From: Zunongwangia profunda SM-A87
Lineage (GTDB): Bacteria > Bacteroidota > Bacteroidia > Flavobacteriales > Flavobacteriaceae
Direction of reading: 5' to 3'
Assembly (NCBI RefSeq): GCF_000023465.1
Contig: NC_014041.1
Location: forward strand, 3,044,001-3,108,000
DNA: 64,000 nucleotides
How positions within the stretch are numbered: position 1 is the first letter of the stretch; every line of letters begins with the position of its first letter. The notes below the pieces were generated by a model that saw only the letters and a program-made list of their open reading frames with translations, made no database searches and was not told the DNA's origin. This document shows, piece by piece, positions 8,615-16,484 of this stretch. The translations under genes and the position numbers were made by a program.

Positions 8615-9319
8615 TTAAGCAATTTCAAAGTTATACCCAGATTTTACCAGCTTTTGATAATTATCATAATCAAATTTATAAAGAAAGGCACCTCTTCTGG
8701 ATGTGGTTTTATCTTTCTCGTTAAGCTTGATTAATAATCCCAGTGTCATTAGTTTTTTCCTGAAATTTCTATCATCCAGCTTCTTTTGATAAATCGCTTC
8801 ATATAGTGACTGTAATTGGGGAATTGTGAATTTTTCTGGTAAAAGCTCAAAACCTATAGGCTGGTACCTGGCTTTTCGTTTTAGCCTTGCCATGGCATCT
8901 TCTACCATCTGCCCGTGATCTAACACCAGTTCTGGTAACTCGTTTAATTCGAACCAATGGGCACCATGTGTTTCTGTAAGTTCTTTATCGTAATCATCGA
9001 TTCTAATCAACGCAAATTGTGCGATAGAAACACAGCGATAACCAGGATCCCGATTAGCCAAGCCGTAGGCTTTCAACTGCTCCATAAAAACATTATCCAA
9101 ACCGGTAATCTCTGTAAGTACACGTTTGGCTGCCTCGCTAACATCTTCTTCCATTCGTACAAAGCTTCCAATTAAGGACCAGGCTCCTAAAAATGGCTCT
9201 ACTCTTCTTTTAAAAACAAGTAATTTTAACTTTCCTGCATCAAAACCAAAAATAATACAATCGGTTGCTACGTACATTTTATCTTTTTGTACGTAGAGAT
9301 CTTTTAAAGCTGGGGTCAT
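8615..9319 (-). CDS. Nudix-domain transcriptional regulator (NrtR/AraR-like) of the galactose locus
   Basis: The 234-residue protein has an N-terminal Nudix-type domain (about residues 15-145) and a C-terminal winged-helix-like part (about 150-230), the layout of NrtR and of the Bacteroides arabinose regulator AraR. The Nudix box is degenerate: SFVRMEEDVSEAAKR is followed by VLTEI where active enzymes have the EL-x-EE pattern. This suggests ligand sensing rather than hydrolysis. It is divergent from galK, and operator-like repeats sit directly at its start codon (site B), before galK (site C), before its downstream neighbour (A) and before the symporter (D). That it controls these genes is inference from position and shared sites. 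Confidence 0.82.
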   Translation of the reverse strand: MTPALKDLYVQKDKMYVATDCIIFGFDAGKLKLLVFKRRVEPFLGAWSLIGSFVRMEEDVSEAAKRVLTEITGLDNVFMEQLKAYGLANRDPGYRCVSIAQFALIRIDDYDKELTETHGAHWFELNELPELVLDHGQMVEDAMARLKRKARYQPIGFELLPEKFTIPQLQSLYEAIYQKKLDDRNFRKKLMTLGLLIKLNEKDKTTSRRGAFLYKFDYDNYQKLVKSGYNFEIA

Positions 9320-9338
9320 AGGCGTATTTTATACAGTT
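9320..9338 (-). promoter_or_regulatory. Operator site B, at the regulator start
   Basis: AGGCGTA-TTTTA-TACAGTT follows the same 7-5-7 pattern. It abuts the regulator start codon, so it could mediate autoregulation. Confidence 0.6.
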
Positions 9339-9386
9339 TGCTGTTAAATATAGGGAAATACTTAAAAAATATTCTCTTAAAAAGAT

Positions 9387-9405
9387 GAATGTAATTTTTA
9401 CGTTT
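9387..9405 (+). promoter_or_regulatory. Operator site C, in the galK promoter
   Basis: GAATGTA-ATTTT-TACGTTT fits the 7-5-7 pattern. It ends two bases before the galK -7 box, so a bound protein would cover the promoter spacer and block transcription. Confidence 0.65.
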
Positions 9406-9407
9406 AT

Positions 9408-9415
9408 TATATTTG
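9408..9415 (+). promoter_or_regulatory. -7 promoter box of galK-galT
   Basis: TATATTTG is a perfect TAnnTTTG box, 28 bases before the galK start codon. Confidence 0.65.
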
Positions 9416-9443
9416 ATCTATAAATTTACTAAAAATTAGCATA

Positions 9444-10607
9444 TTGAGTACTTCAACCAACGCGCAAAACATACCAGAAGTTTTTTCTGATTTTAAGCCA
9501 ATTGTTAAGGTTGCCTCCCCCGGAAGGATAAACCTTATTGGTGAACATACCGATTACAACAACGGTTTTGTAATGCCTACTGCTATCGATAAGAAAATAT
9601 ATTTCGAATTTAAAGAAAACGAAACCGATAGCACATGTCGGGTTTATAGCGCCACGTATAATGCCTATTTAGAATTCGACCTGCATCATTTATCCATAAG
9701 TGATAAATCCTGGGAAAATTATATTTTAGGAGTGGCTAACGAGATAAATCTTTTAGGCAAAAAACTAAAAGGATTTGATTGTATCATAAAAAGCGATCTT
9801 TCTACCGGCGCCGGGATAAGTTCTTCTGCAGCATTGGAATGTGGGTTTGCCGCGGGGCTAAATGCGCTTTTCGATCTTGGATTAAGTAAACTGGAAATCA
9901 CGCAGCTCTCGCAAAGAGCCGAACATAATTTTGTAGGTAACAAATGCGGAATTATGGACCAATATGCCTCTGTAATGAGTAAACAGGATCATATTATCCT
10001 TTTAGATTGTGAAAGTTTACATGCTGAATATATTCCGGCAGATTTTAAATCCTGTAAACTATTATTACTAAACACTAATGTTTCGCATAACCTGGCCGAT
10101 AGTGAGTACAATACCCGTAGGCAAGAATGTGAAGCTGCCGTAGATATTATTCAAAAACAATATCCAGAAGTAAAAAGTCTTCGCGATGTAAATCTTGATA
10201 TGCTTGAAGAGTTTAAAGAGCAACTACAAGGAAAACAATACCAACGGTCACGCTACGTAATCGAAGAAAACAATCGCGTAATGAAGGCTACAACAGCTAT
10301 AAAAGCTGGTGAACTTAGCGAGTTTGGTGATTTGATGTACGGTTCTCACGACGGCCTTCAGCATAATTATGAAGTTAGTTGCCCAGAGCTTGATTTCCTG
10401 GTAGAATTCTCCAGGCCTAAAGAGTATATCTACGGTTCCCGAATGATGGGTGGTGGTTTTGGAGGTTGTACTATCAATTTAATCGAAGCCGATAAAATCG
10501 AAGAATATATTGCTGAAGCTGCTGAAGCTTATTTTAAGAAGTTCGATATAAAATTAGACACAATTGCTGTTTCACCTAGTGAAGGTACGATCGTAGAAAA
10601 GCTTTAA
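9444..10607 (+). CDS. galK: Galactokinase
   Basis: GalK phosphorylates alpha-D-galactose to galactose 1-phosphate, the first committed step of the Leloir pathway, in the cytoplasm. The 387-residue protein has the galactokinase signature GRINLIGEHTDYNNG (residues 28-41), the GHMP ATP-binding loop TGAGISSSAA (121-130), and the late MMGGGFGG motif. Translation must begin at a TTG codon at 9444, because the next in-frame ATG falls inside the signature region. galT follows 23 bases later, so the two are co-transcribed from the promoter holding operator site C. Confidence 0.95.
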   Translation: MSTSTNAQNIPEVFSDFKPIVKVASPGRINLIGEHTDYNNGFVMPTAIDKKIYFEFKENETDSTCRVYSATYNAYLEFDLHHLSISDKSWENYILGVANEINLLGKKLKGFDCIIKSDLSTGAGISSSAALECGFAAGLNALFDLGLSKLEITQLSQRAEHNFVGNKCGIMDQYASVMSKQDHIILLDCESLHAEYIPADFKSCKLLLLNTNVSHNLADSEYNTRRQECEAAVDIIQKQYPEVKSLRDVNLDMLEEFKEQLQGKQYQRSRYVIEENNRVMKATTAIKAGELSEFGDLMYGSHDGLQHNYEVSCPELDFLVEFSRPKEYIYGSRMMGGGFGGCTINLIEADKIEEYIAEAAEAYFKKFDIKLDTIAVSPSEGTIVEKL

Positions 10608-10630
10608 TTATTAATTAGAAAAAGATAACA

Positions 10631-11671
10631 ATGAGTCACGACATTAATTCGATCCCTCATAGAAGATATAATATTTTAACCGGCGAATGGATTCTTTGTT
10701 CTCCACATCGTACCAAACGACCATGGCAGGGAAAAACCGAAAAGGATACTACGCCTAAAAAGGAAACCTACGATCCCAGTTGCTATCTATGCCCGGGAAA
10801 TACCAGAAGCACCGGCGATAAAAATCCAGATTATAAAGAACCATATACTTTTATAAATGACTTCTCTGCCCTTCTAATCGATAGTCCTGTGGCTACTCAG
10901 GAAAATGGGCTGATGAAGGCTGAAACAGAAATTGGAATCTGTAAAGTGGTTTGCTTTTCACCAGATCACTCCCTTACCCTTCCTTTAATGGAAGAAGAAG
11001 ACATTACTAAAGTGGTAAAAACCTGGAAAAAGGAATATGACGAGTTAGGAAGTCAGGAAAATATTAATTATGTGCAGATCTTTGAAAACAAAGGTGCCAT
11101 TATGGGCTGTAGTAATCCGCATCCACATGGGCAAATCTGGTCACAAATGTCTATTCCAACCGAAATTGAAAAAAAATCAAAGCATTTTAAAGAATACTGG
11201 GATAAGAATCAAAGCAGTTTACTTGGTGATTATTTAAAACAGGAACTGGAAGCTAAAGAGCGAATTATTGTAGAAAATGAGCATTTTGTTGCGCTTGTTC
11301 CTTATTGGGCGGTTTGGCCATATGAGATTATGATTGCGCCAAAGAAACATCAGCAGCATATTGGGCAGTTAAGTGAGGACGAAGAAAAAGCCTTTGCTGA
11401 AATTCTTAAAAAACTGACTATAAAATATGACAACCTTTTTGAAACATCGTTCCCCTATTCAAGCGGAATTCATCAAATACCAACCGATGGCGCTGAATAT
11501 CCCGAATGGCATTGGCACATGAGTTTTTACCCGCCGCTATTACGTTCAGCTACAGTGAAAAAATTTATGGTAGGTTACGAAATGTTTGCCGGCCCACAAC
11601 GGGACATCACTGCAGAGCAGGCTGCAAAAACATTACAAAATCTAAGTGACATTCATTATTTAAAGCAATAA
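10631..11671 (+). CDS. galT: Galactose-1-phosphate uridylyltransferase
   Basis: GalT exchanges UMP between UDP-glucose and galactose 1-phosphate, giving UDP-galactose and glucose 1-phosphate. The 346-residue protein has the active-site NPHPHGQIW motif with His164 and nucleophile His166, the same number as in the E. coli enzyme. The zinc-site cysteines are Cys51 and Cys54 (CYLC), and HWHMSFYPP lies near the end. It is the second gene of the galKT operon. A galE gene is not in this window. Confidence 0.95.
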   Translation: MSHDINSIPHRRYNILTGEWILCSPHRTKRPWQGKTEKDTTPKKETYDPSCYLCPGNTRSTGDKNPDYKEPYTFINDFSALLIDSPVATQENGLMKAETEIGICKVVCFSPDHSLTLPLMEEEDITKVVKTWKKEYDELGSQENINYVQIFENKGAIMGCSNPHPHGQIWSQMSIPTEIEKKSKHFKEYWDKNQSSLLGDYLKQELEAKERIIVENEHFVALVPYWAVWPYEIMIAPKKHQQHIGQLSEDEEKAFAEILKKLTIKYDNLFETSFPYSSGIHQIPTDGAEYPEWHWHMSFYPPLLRSATVKKFMVGYEMFAGPQRDITAEQAAKTLQNLSDIHYLKQ

Positions 11672-11688
11672 TTTTTCTAACTAACCAA

Positions 11689-11735
11689 CCAATAAAAAAA
11701 TCCCGAAGTCTAATGCTTCGGGATTTTTTTATTGG
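11689..11735. terminator. Bidirectional terminator between galT and the symporter
   Basis: A perfect 20-bp stem (11689-11708 with 11716-11735) has a seven-base loop and carries both A-run and T-run arms. It serves both convergent genes. Confidence 0.93.
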
Positions 11736-11770
11736 GTATTAAAACGTTATTTCTACCAGAACATGGCATA

Positions 11771-13435
11771 TCACATGGCAACGATCAAAATGATCACAAA
11801 ACTACCGATATTAAAAATAGGTCCTGTTTTAAATAAATTTCTACTAAGCGTAATTGATTTCTCCTGAATTTTGCCTCCGGTTTCAAGATAACTGATAATT
11901 ATCATGATAAGCATGGTTAAAATCCAGGTGGCCATCATCTGGTGCATAAATGGCCAGGTAATAAAGAAGGGAGAATCGCTCCATCCGTTTGGCCCTACTT
12001 TAAAGTACAATGCAATCGGAATCGAAACCAGTACTCCCCAGATCGCTGCATTATTGGTTGTTTTTCTCCAGAATAAACCTAGCATAAATACCGCTAAGAT
12101 CCCCGGGCTAACAACCCCGGTATATTCCTGAATATATTGGAAAACCTGTCCTAAACTTTTTAGTTGAGGTGCTAAAATAATGGCAATAACCAAAGCGATA
12201 GAAGCAGTAACCCTACCTACATTTACCAGTCCTTTTTCTGAAGTTCCCGCTTTTTCCTGGAAGAATGGCTTATAGATATCCATGGTAAAGATCGTAGCGG
12301 TAGAGTTAAGCATAGAAGCTAATGACGATACAATCGCTGCCGCAAGTGCTGCTAAAACAAGTCCTTTAAGACCCGCAGGCACAAATTCCTTAATTAACCA
12401 TGGCGCAGCATTATCATTGATAATTCTGCCGTTTTCTCCAAAGAAAGAAGCACTGGTTACCCCTTCGTTAATCATACCACTGGCATCACTATTCATCACA
12501 AAAGCGATAATACCCGGAATTACGGTAATAAGTGGAATTAATATCTTTAAAAATCCTGCAAGTACGATCCCGCGTTGAGATTCTTTTAAACTTTTAGCTG
12601 CAAGGGTTCTTTGAATAATATATTGGTTAAAGCCCCAGTAATAAAGGTTTGCTACCCAAAGACCACCAACTAAAACAGCGATTCCCGGTAAATCCCACCA
12701 TGCATCCTTACCATTTGGTGTAATGATTTCTCCTTTATCAAGGATCATAGAGAATTTCTCTGGTACCTGCTCGTAAACTTCAGCCATACCGGTAAAGATA
12801 TTTCCATCACTAGAAACGTGTTCTAAAGCGATATATGTGGTGATTAGCCCCCCAATAACCAAAAGTACCACCTGTACCACATCTGTCCATGCCACTGCCG
12901 ATAAACCTCCATACAAAGAGTAAGCTGCAGCAAACAAAGCAAGCCCAATAATACATTCCATAAAAATTGCGCCATCACCGCTACCAATAATCGTATCTAG
13001 CGCCGTAGCTCCTAAGTAAAGTACAGAAGTAAGATTAACGAAAATAAATAAACAGATCCAGAAAATAGCCAAGATCGTTTTCAGGTTTTTACTGTAACGA
13101 ACCTCAATAAATTCTGGAATGGTATAAAGTTTCTTTTCAATAAAAATCGGTAAGAAAAATTTACCTACTACAATTAAAGTAATGGCAGCCATCCATTCGT
13201 AAGAGGCGATAGCCAAACCTAGCGCAAAACCAGAACCAGACATCCCGATAAATTGCTCTGCAGAAATATTTGCTGCAATTAGTGAAGCACCTATCGCCCA
13301 CCATGGCAAAGATTTACTGGCCAGGAAATAATCCTCTGAAGTATCTCCTTTCCCACGAGAAACCCATAATCCTACCCCGATTATAAGCAACGCATAGGCA
13401 ACGAATACTATCACGTCTAATAATTCAAATTCCAT
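11771..13435 (-). CDS. Sodium/solute symporter (SSS family), probably for galactose or glucose
   Basis: This 554-residue inner-membrane protein has the features of SGLT-type sodium/sugar symporters. It starts with a membrane segment, then the SEDYFLASKSLPWWAIGAS region and AANISAEQFIGMSGSG, and carries about fourteen hydrophobic segments. The family couples Na+ influx to solute uptake. Its position between galT and galM, with operator site D upstream, points to galactose or a related hexose as substrate; this is inferred, not read from binding residues. It lies downstream of galM on the same strand with a 180-base gap that holds its own candidate promoter. Confidence 0.88.
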   Translation of the reverse strand: MEFELLDVIVFVAYALLIIGVGLWVSRGKGDTSEDYFLASKSLPWWAIGASLIAANISAEQFIGMSGSGFALGLAIASYEWMAAITLIVVGKFFLPIFIEKKLYTIPEFIEVRYSKNLKTILAIFWICLFIFVNLTSVLYLGATALDTIIGSGDGAIFMECIIGLALFAAAYSLYGGLSAVAWTDVVQVVLLVIGGLITTYIALEHVSSDGNIFTGMAEVYEQVPEKFSMILDKGEIITPNGKDAWWDLPGIAVLVGGLWVANLYYWGFNQYIIQRTLAAKSLKESQRGIVLAGFLKILIPLITVIPGIIAFVMNSDASGMINEGVTSASFFGENGRIINDNAAPWLIKEFVPAGLKGLVLAALAAAIVSSLASMLNSTATIFTMDIYKPFFQEKAGTSEKGLVNVGRVTASIALVIAIILAPQLKSLGQVFQYIQEYTGVVSPGILAVFMLGLFWRKTTNNAAIWGVLVSIPIALYFKVGPNGWSDSPFFITWPFMHQMMATWILTMLIMIIISYLETGGKIQEKSITLSRNLFKTGPIFNIGSFVIILIVAM

Positions 13436-13583
13436 ATAAAAAAGTTTAGAGTGTATTTTTTAGAAAATCTCAGTATTTGAAAATAAATCGATGTAGCTTC
13501 TAATAATTAGAAAAACGCATCGAATCCCAAATGAAATAAAATTTTCACAATATTTTGCTAAAGATATTACTTTTTTAAATTAT

Positions 13584-13602
13584 AAGCGTAAAAAATACGC
13601 TT
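13584..13602 (-). promoter_or_regulatory. Operator site D, upstream of the symporter
   Basis: AAGCGTA-AAAAA-TACGCTT is the most symmetric of the four sites; the inverted repeat extends to 13582-13604. It lies six bases downstream of a minus-strand TAATTTTG box, so it would overlap the transcription start. Confidence 0.72.
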
Positions 13603-13607
13603 ATAGT

Positions 13608-13615
13608 CAAAATTA
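13608..13615 (-). promoter_or_regulatory. -7 promoter box of the symporter gene
   Basis: Read on the minus strand this is TAATTTTG, a perfect TAnnTTTG box, between the galM stop codon and operator site D. Confidence 0.55.
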
Positions 13616-14602
13616 CTATTTTTTTACACTAAATTTAAAACTCATCCTATTGTAATAAGTGTTCCCAGGTTCCAACACACTGTTGGGAAAATTCCTGAAA
13701 TTTGGCGCATCCGGGAAGTTTTGCCCTTCAAAACAAATCGAAGGAAATTCAGATATTCTGGTTTGGTAGTTTAAATCATCCGGTAAAGCTTCTGGAGCAT
13801 ATACCACTACCGCAGGTTGATTGGTAGACATATCTAATTTTATTCCTGTTAACGGAGCAAAAAGTTGTGCAGCTAACTCATCACCGTCACTATTAAGTAC
13901 GAAAGTGTCATCAAGATTTCTATTTCCTATTAAACGATTACTTGCAAAGTCTTTAGCATGTCCCTGCAAATTATTTAAATTTCCGGTAGGTAATTGCTTA
14001 TCGTTAATTTCTAAAATCTTATCTGCATTAATTTTTAAAAAGTGATCGCTTACGCTACCTTCTCCGTTAAGATTAAAATACGCATGATTGGTTAAGTTAA
14101 TTACTGTTTTTTTATCGGTTTTTGCTTCATATTCGATAATCAAGTCGTTTTCCTCATTTAGAGTATACGTAACAAAAACTTCTAAATTACCGGGATAACC
14201 TTCTTCATTATGTTTACTAAAGTACCTTAATTTAACAGTAGGGTTTTCTTCATGCTTTTCTTCTACGATCTCCCAGTATTTATACTGGAATCCATGTTCC
14301 CCACCGTGCAAATGCACACCATTTTCTTGATAAAGACTAAATTCTTTGCCTTCCAGTTCAAATTTCCCTTCAGAAATCCTTCCGGCATATCTACCTATAG
14401 AAGCTCCAAAGCACTGGTTATGGGTTTTATTTAAGGGGCTTGGTAAATCCTGTATTCTTGGTGATACAATTACATTTACCATTTTCTGATTTTTATCGTA
14501 AAGTTTAATACTCCCAATAGCTGCACCAAAATTTACGATACTAACCTCTGTACTGGCTTTATTTACCAGCTTCACGGTTTTTAATTCTTTATTATTTTCC
14601 AA
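13616..14602 (-). CDS. galM: Aldose 1-epimerase (galactose mutarotase)
   Basis: GalM interconverts alpha and beta anomers of galactose or glucose so that GalK receives the alpha form. The 328-residue protein has the family motifs GRYAGRISEG, LTNHAYFNLNG with a catalytic histidine, and the late CFEGQNFPDAPN segment with the catalytic glutamate. No export signal is seen, so it is probably cytoplasmic. It sits between a terminator on its 5' side and the symporter; I see no operator of its own. Confidence 0.93.
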   Translation of the reverse strand: MENNKELKTVKLVNKASTEVSIVNFGAAIGSIKLYDKNQKMVNVIVSPRIQDLPSPLNKTHNQCFGASIGRYAGRISEGKFELEGKEFSLYQENGVHLHGGEHGFQYKYWEIVEEKHEENPTVKLRYFSKHNEEGYPGNLEVFVTYTLNEENDLIIEYEAKTDKKTVINLTNHAYFNLNGEGSVSDHFLKINADKILEINDKQLPTGNLNNLQGHAKDFASNRLIGNRNLDDTFVLNSDGDELAAQLFAPLTGIKLDMSTNQPAVVVYAPEALPDDLNYQTRISEFPSICFEGQNFPDAPNFRNFPNSVLEPGNTYYNRMSFKFSVKK

Positions 14603-14623
14603 TTTTATATAGTTTATAATAAT

Positions 14624-14653
14624 AAAAAAATCGTCCTAATACAGGACGACTTT
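14624..14653 (-). terminator. Terminator of the DUF885 gene, immediately before galM
   Basis: The stem TCGTCCT/AGGACGA is followed on the minus strand by seven T residues. It separates the hydrolase pair from galM, whose start codon is 22 bases beyond. Confidence 0.8.
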
Positions 14654-14657
14654 AAAT

Positions 14658-16478
14658 CTATTTCTTCTCTTCAATCCAGCGATCAACTTTGGATTCTAAA
14701 ACATCTAAAGGTAATGCTCCATCCAAAAGAATAACGTCATGAAATTCTTTAATGTCAAAATCTTCTCCTAAAGCAGCTTTAGATTTTTCTCTTAAATCCA
14801 GTATTTTCTTCATTCCTATTTTATAAGCGGTGGCCTGGCCTGGCATCACAATATGTCGTTCTACCATCTTAATACAATCACTTTCGGCATTTGGTGTGTT
14901 CTTTTTATAAAATTCTATACCTTCTTCCCTGCTCCATTTTTTATGATGAATGCCGGTATCGACGACTAAACGACAGGCTCTCCACAATTCCATCGCCAGA
15001 CGACCAAAATCAGCATAAGGATCTTTGTAAAAACCTATTTCCTTTGGTAAATATTCACTGTACAATCCCCAACCTTCAATATAAGCACCGTACCCCCAAA
15101 ATTTTCTGAATTGCGGAATACCTTTTAATTCCTGAGCAATGGCAATTTGCATATGATGTCCCGGGATACCTTCGTGATAAGCCAAAGCCTCTAATTGATA
15201 GGTTGGCATGGCTTTCATATCATAAAGATTTACGTAAAATATACCAGGACGAGAACCATCAGGTGCGGGTTGTTGGTAAAATGCCTTTCCTGCACTTTTC
15301 TCGCGAAAAGCTTCTACCGCTTTTACTTTAATTTTGGCCTTTGGTTTGGTTAAAAACAGATCGTCAAGTTTGCCCCGCATTTTATCTATAATCGATCTTG
15401 CATCAGCTAAATACTTCTTTTTAGCTTCTGGCGTATTCTCGTAATAAAATTGTTCATCATTTCGCATAAAGTCGAAAAAATCCTGTAGCGAACCTTCAAA
15501 ATTCACTTCCTTTATGATCTTTTCCATTTCTCCCTGAATCCTGGTTACTTCACTAAGACCGTATTCATGGATTTCTTCCGCAGTCATATCTGTGGTTGTG
15601 GTGCGCTTAAGGGCAAGACTATAAAATTTATCACCTTTCGGGAATTTCCAGGCTCCATCGTCACTATTAGCTCTTTTTTGTTGACTTTCCAGTATTTCTA
15701 TCAACGAAAGATACGCCGGTTGCACGTGTTCTACCAAAGCCAACTCTGCCTCTCTTATTAACTTTACTTTCTGATCTTCATCAATTTCAACTTTATCAAC
15801 TTTTCCTTTAAAATCCTCTAAAAGCGTACTTGCATTTTCAGACTTTTCAAAAGGTTTTCCTTTAATGATATTACGACAATCATCAAGTACCTTTTCAAAA
15901 ACAAATCGCGGTGGAATAATTCCATTTTGCTCTCTAATCTTAATTCCGCCAATCACTTGTTTAAAAGCTTTTGTGAAACCTTTTAATCTTGAGATATATG
16001 CCTTCGCATCTGCGATAGAATCGATTCTGTGATTATTGATTAAAAAAGCCGGTAAACGGGTATGATATCCAAACATTTGATTTACCGGATAATCATAAAA
16101 TCGATAATCATAATCTTCAATTTCATTATAGACCTGTCTTTTATACAATCGGTAACTCAGGTTGGTCTCTTCATTTAATGAATTTGGATCAATCTTATCC
16201 AGATAATCTTTTCGCTTTCTTGCCTCTTTCAGCTCGTCTGCGTAACGTAAATGAGAAAAATCGTCCCATTTTCCATAGTTCGTTTTTCTACCCAGCTGGG
16301 TTTGCATCATAGGCGATTCCTGAACTTCTATTTCGAACTGTTCTTCAAAATATTGATTCAGTTTTTCAGAAGCCTCAGAAATTTCAGCTTCAGAATAGTT
16401 TTGTTTCTTCTGGTTTGTGCAGGCGGCAAAAGCCAATACGATCAGAAAAAAGCTTACTTTTCTTAAATTCCTCAGCAT
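14658..16478 (-). CDS. DUF885-family lipoprotein, probable metallopeptidase
   Basis: The 606-residue protein starts with a signal ending in AFAACTNQ, a lipobox, so it is probably a membrane-anchored lipoprotein. It belongs to the DUF885 family and has the conserved HEGIPGHHMQ motif near residue 433, an HExxxGH-type zinc site; later conserved EGWGLYSE supplies a further acidic residue. Members are regarded as peptidases, but the substrate is unknown. The gene begins six bases after the upstream S15-type hydrolase, so both are one operon and may degrade peptides together. Confidence 0.83.
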   Translation of the reverse strand: MLRNLRKVSFFLIVLAFAACTNQKKQNYSEAEISEASEKLNQYFEEQFEIEVQESPMMQTQLGRKTNYGKWDDFSHLRYADELKEARKRKDYLDKIDPNSLNEETNLSYRLYKRQVYNEIEDYDYRFYDYPVNQMFGYHTRLPAFLINNHRIDSIADAKAYISRLKGFTKAFKQVIGGIKIREQNGIIPPRFVFEKVLDDCRNIIKGKPFEKSENASTLLEDFKGKVDKVEIDEDQKVKLIREAELALVEHVQPAYLSLIEILESQQKRANSDDGAWKFPKGDKFYSLALKRTTTTDMTAEEIHEYGLSEVTRIQGEMEKIIKEVNFEGSLQDFFDFMRNDEQFYYENTPEAKKKYLADARSIIDKMRGKLDDLFLTKPKAKIKVKAVEAFREKSAGKAFYQQPAPDGSRPGIFYVNLYDMKAMPTYQLEALAYHEGIPGHHMQIAIAQELKGIPQFRKFWGYGAYIEGWGLYSEYLPKEIGFYKDPYADFGRLAMELWRACRLVVDTGIHHKKWSREEGIEFYKKNTPNAESDCIKMVERHIVMPGQATAYKIGMKKILDLREKSKAALGEDFDIKEFHDVILLDGALPLDVLESKVDRWIEEKK

Positions 16479-16484
16479 TACTTT

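Noticed and set aside
12282..12578. Open frame of 98 codons on the plus strand
   Set aside because: It is antisense to membrane helices of the SSS symporter; such frames arise from the codon bias of hydrophobic segments.
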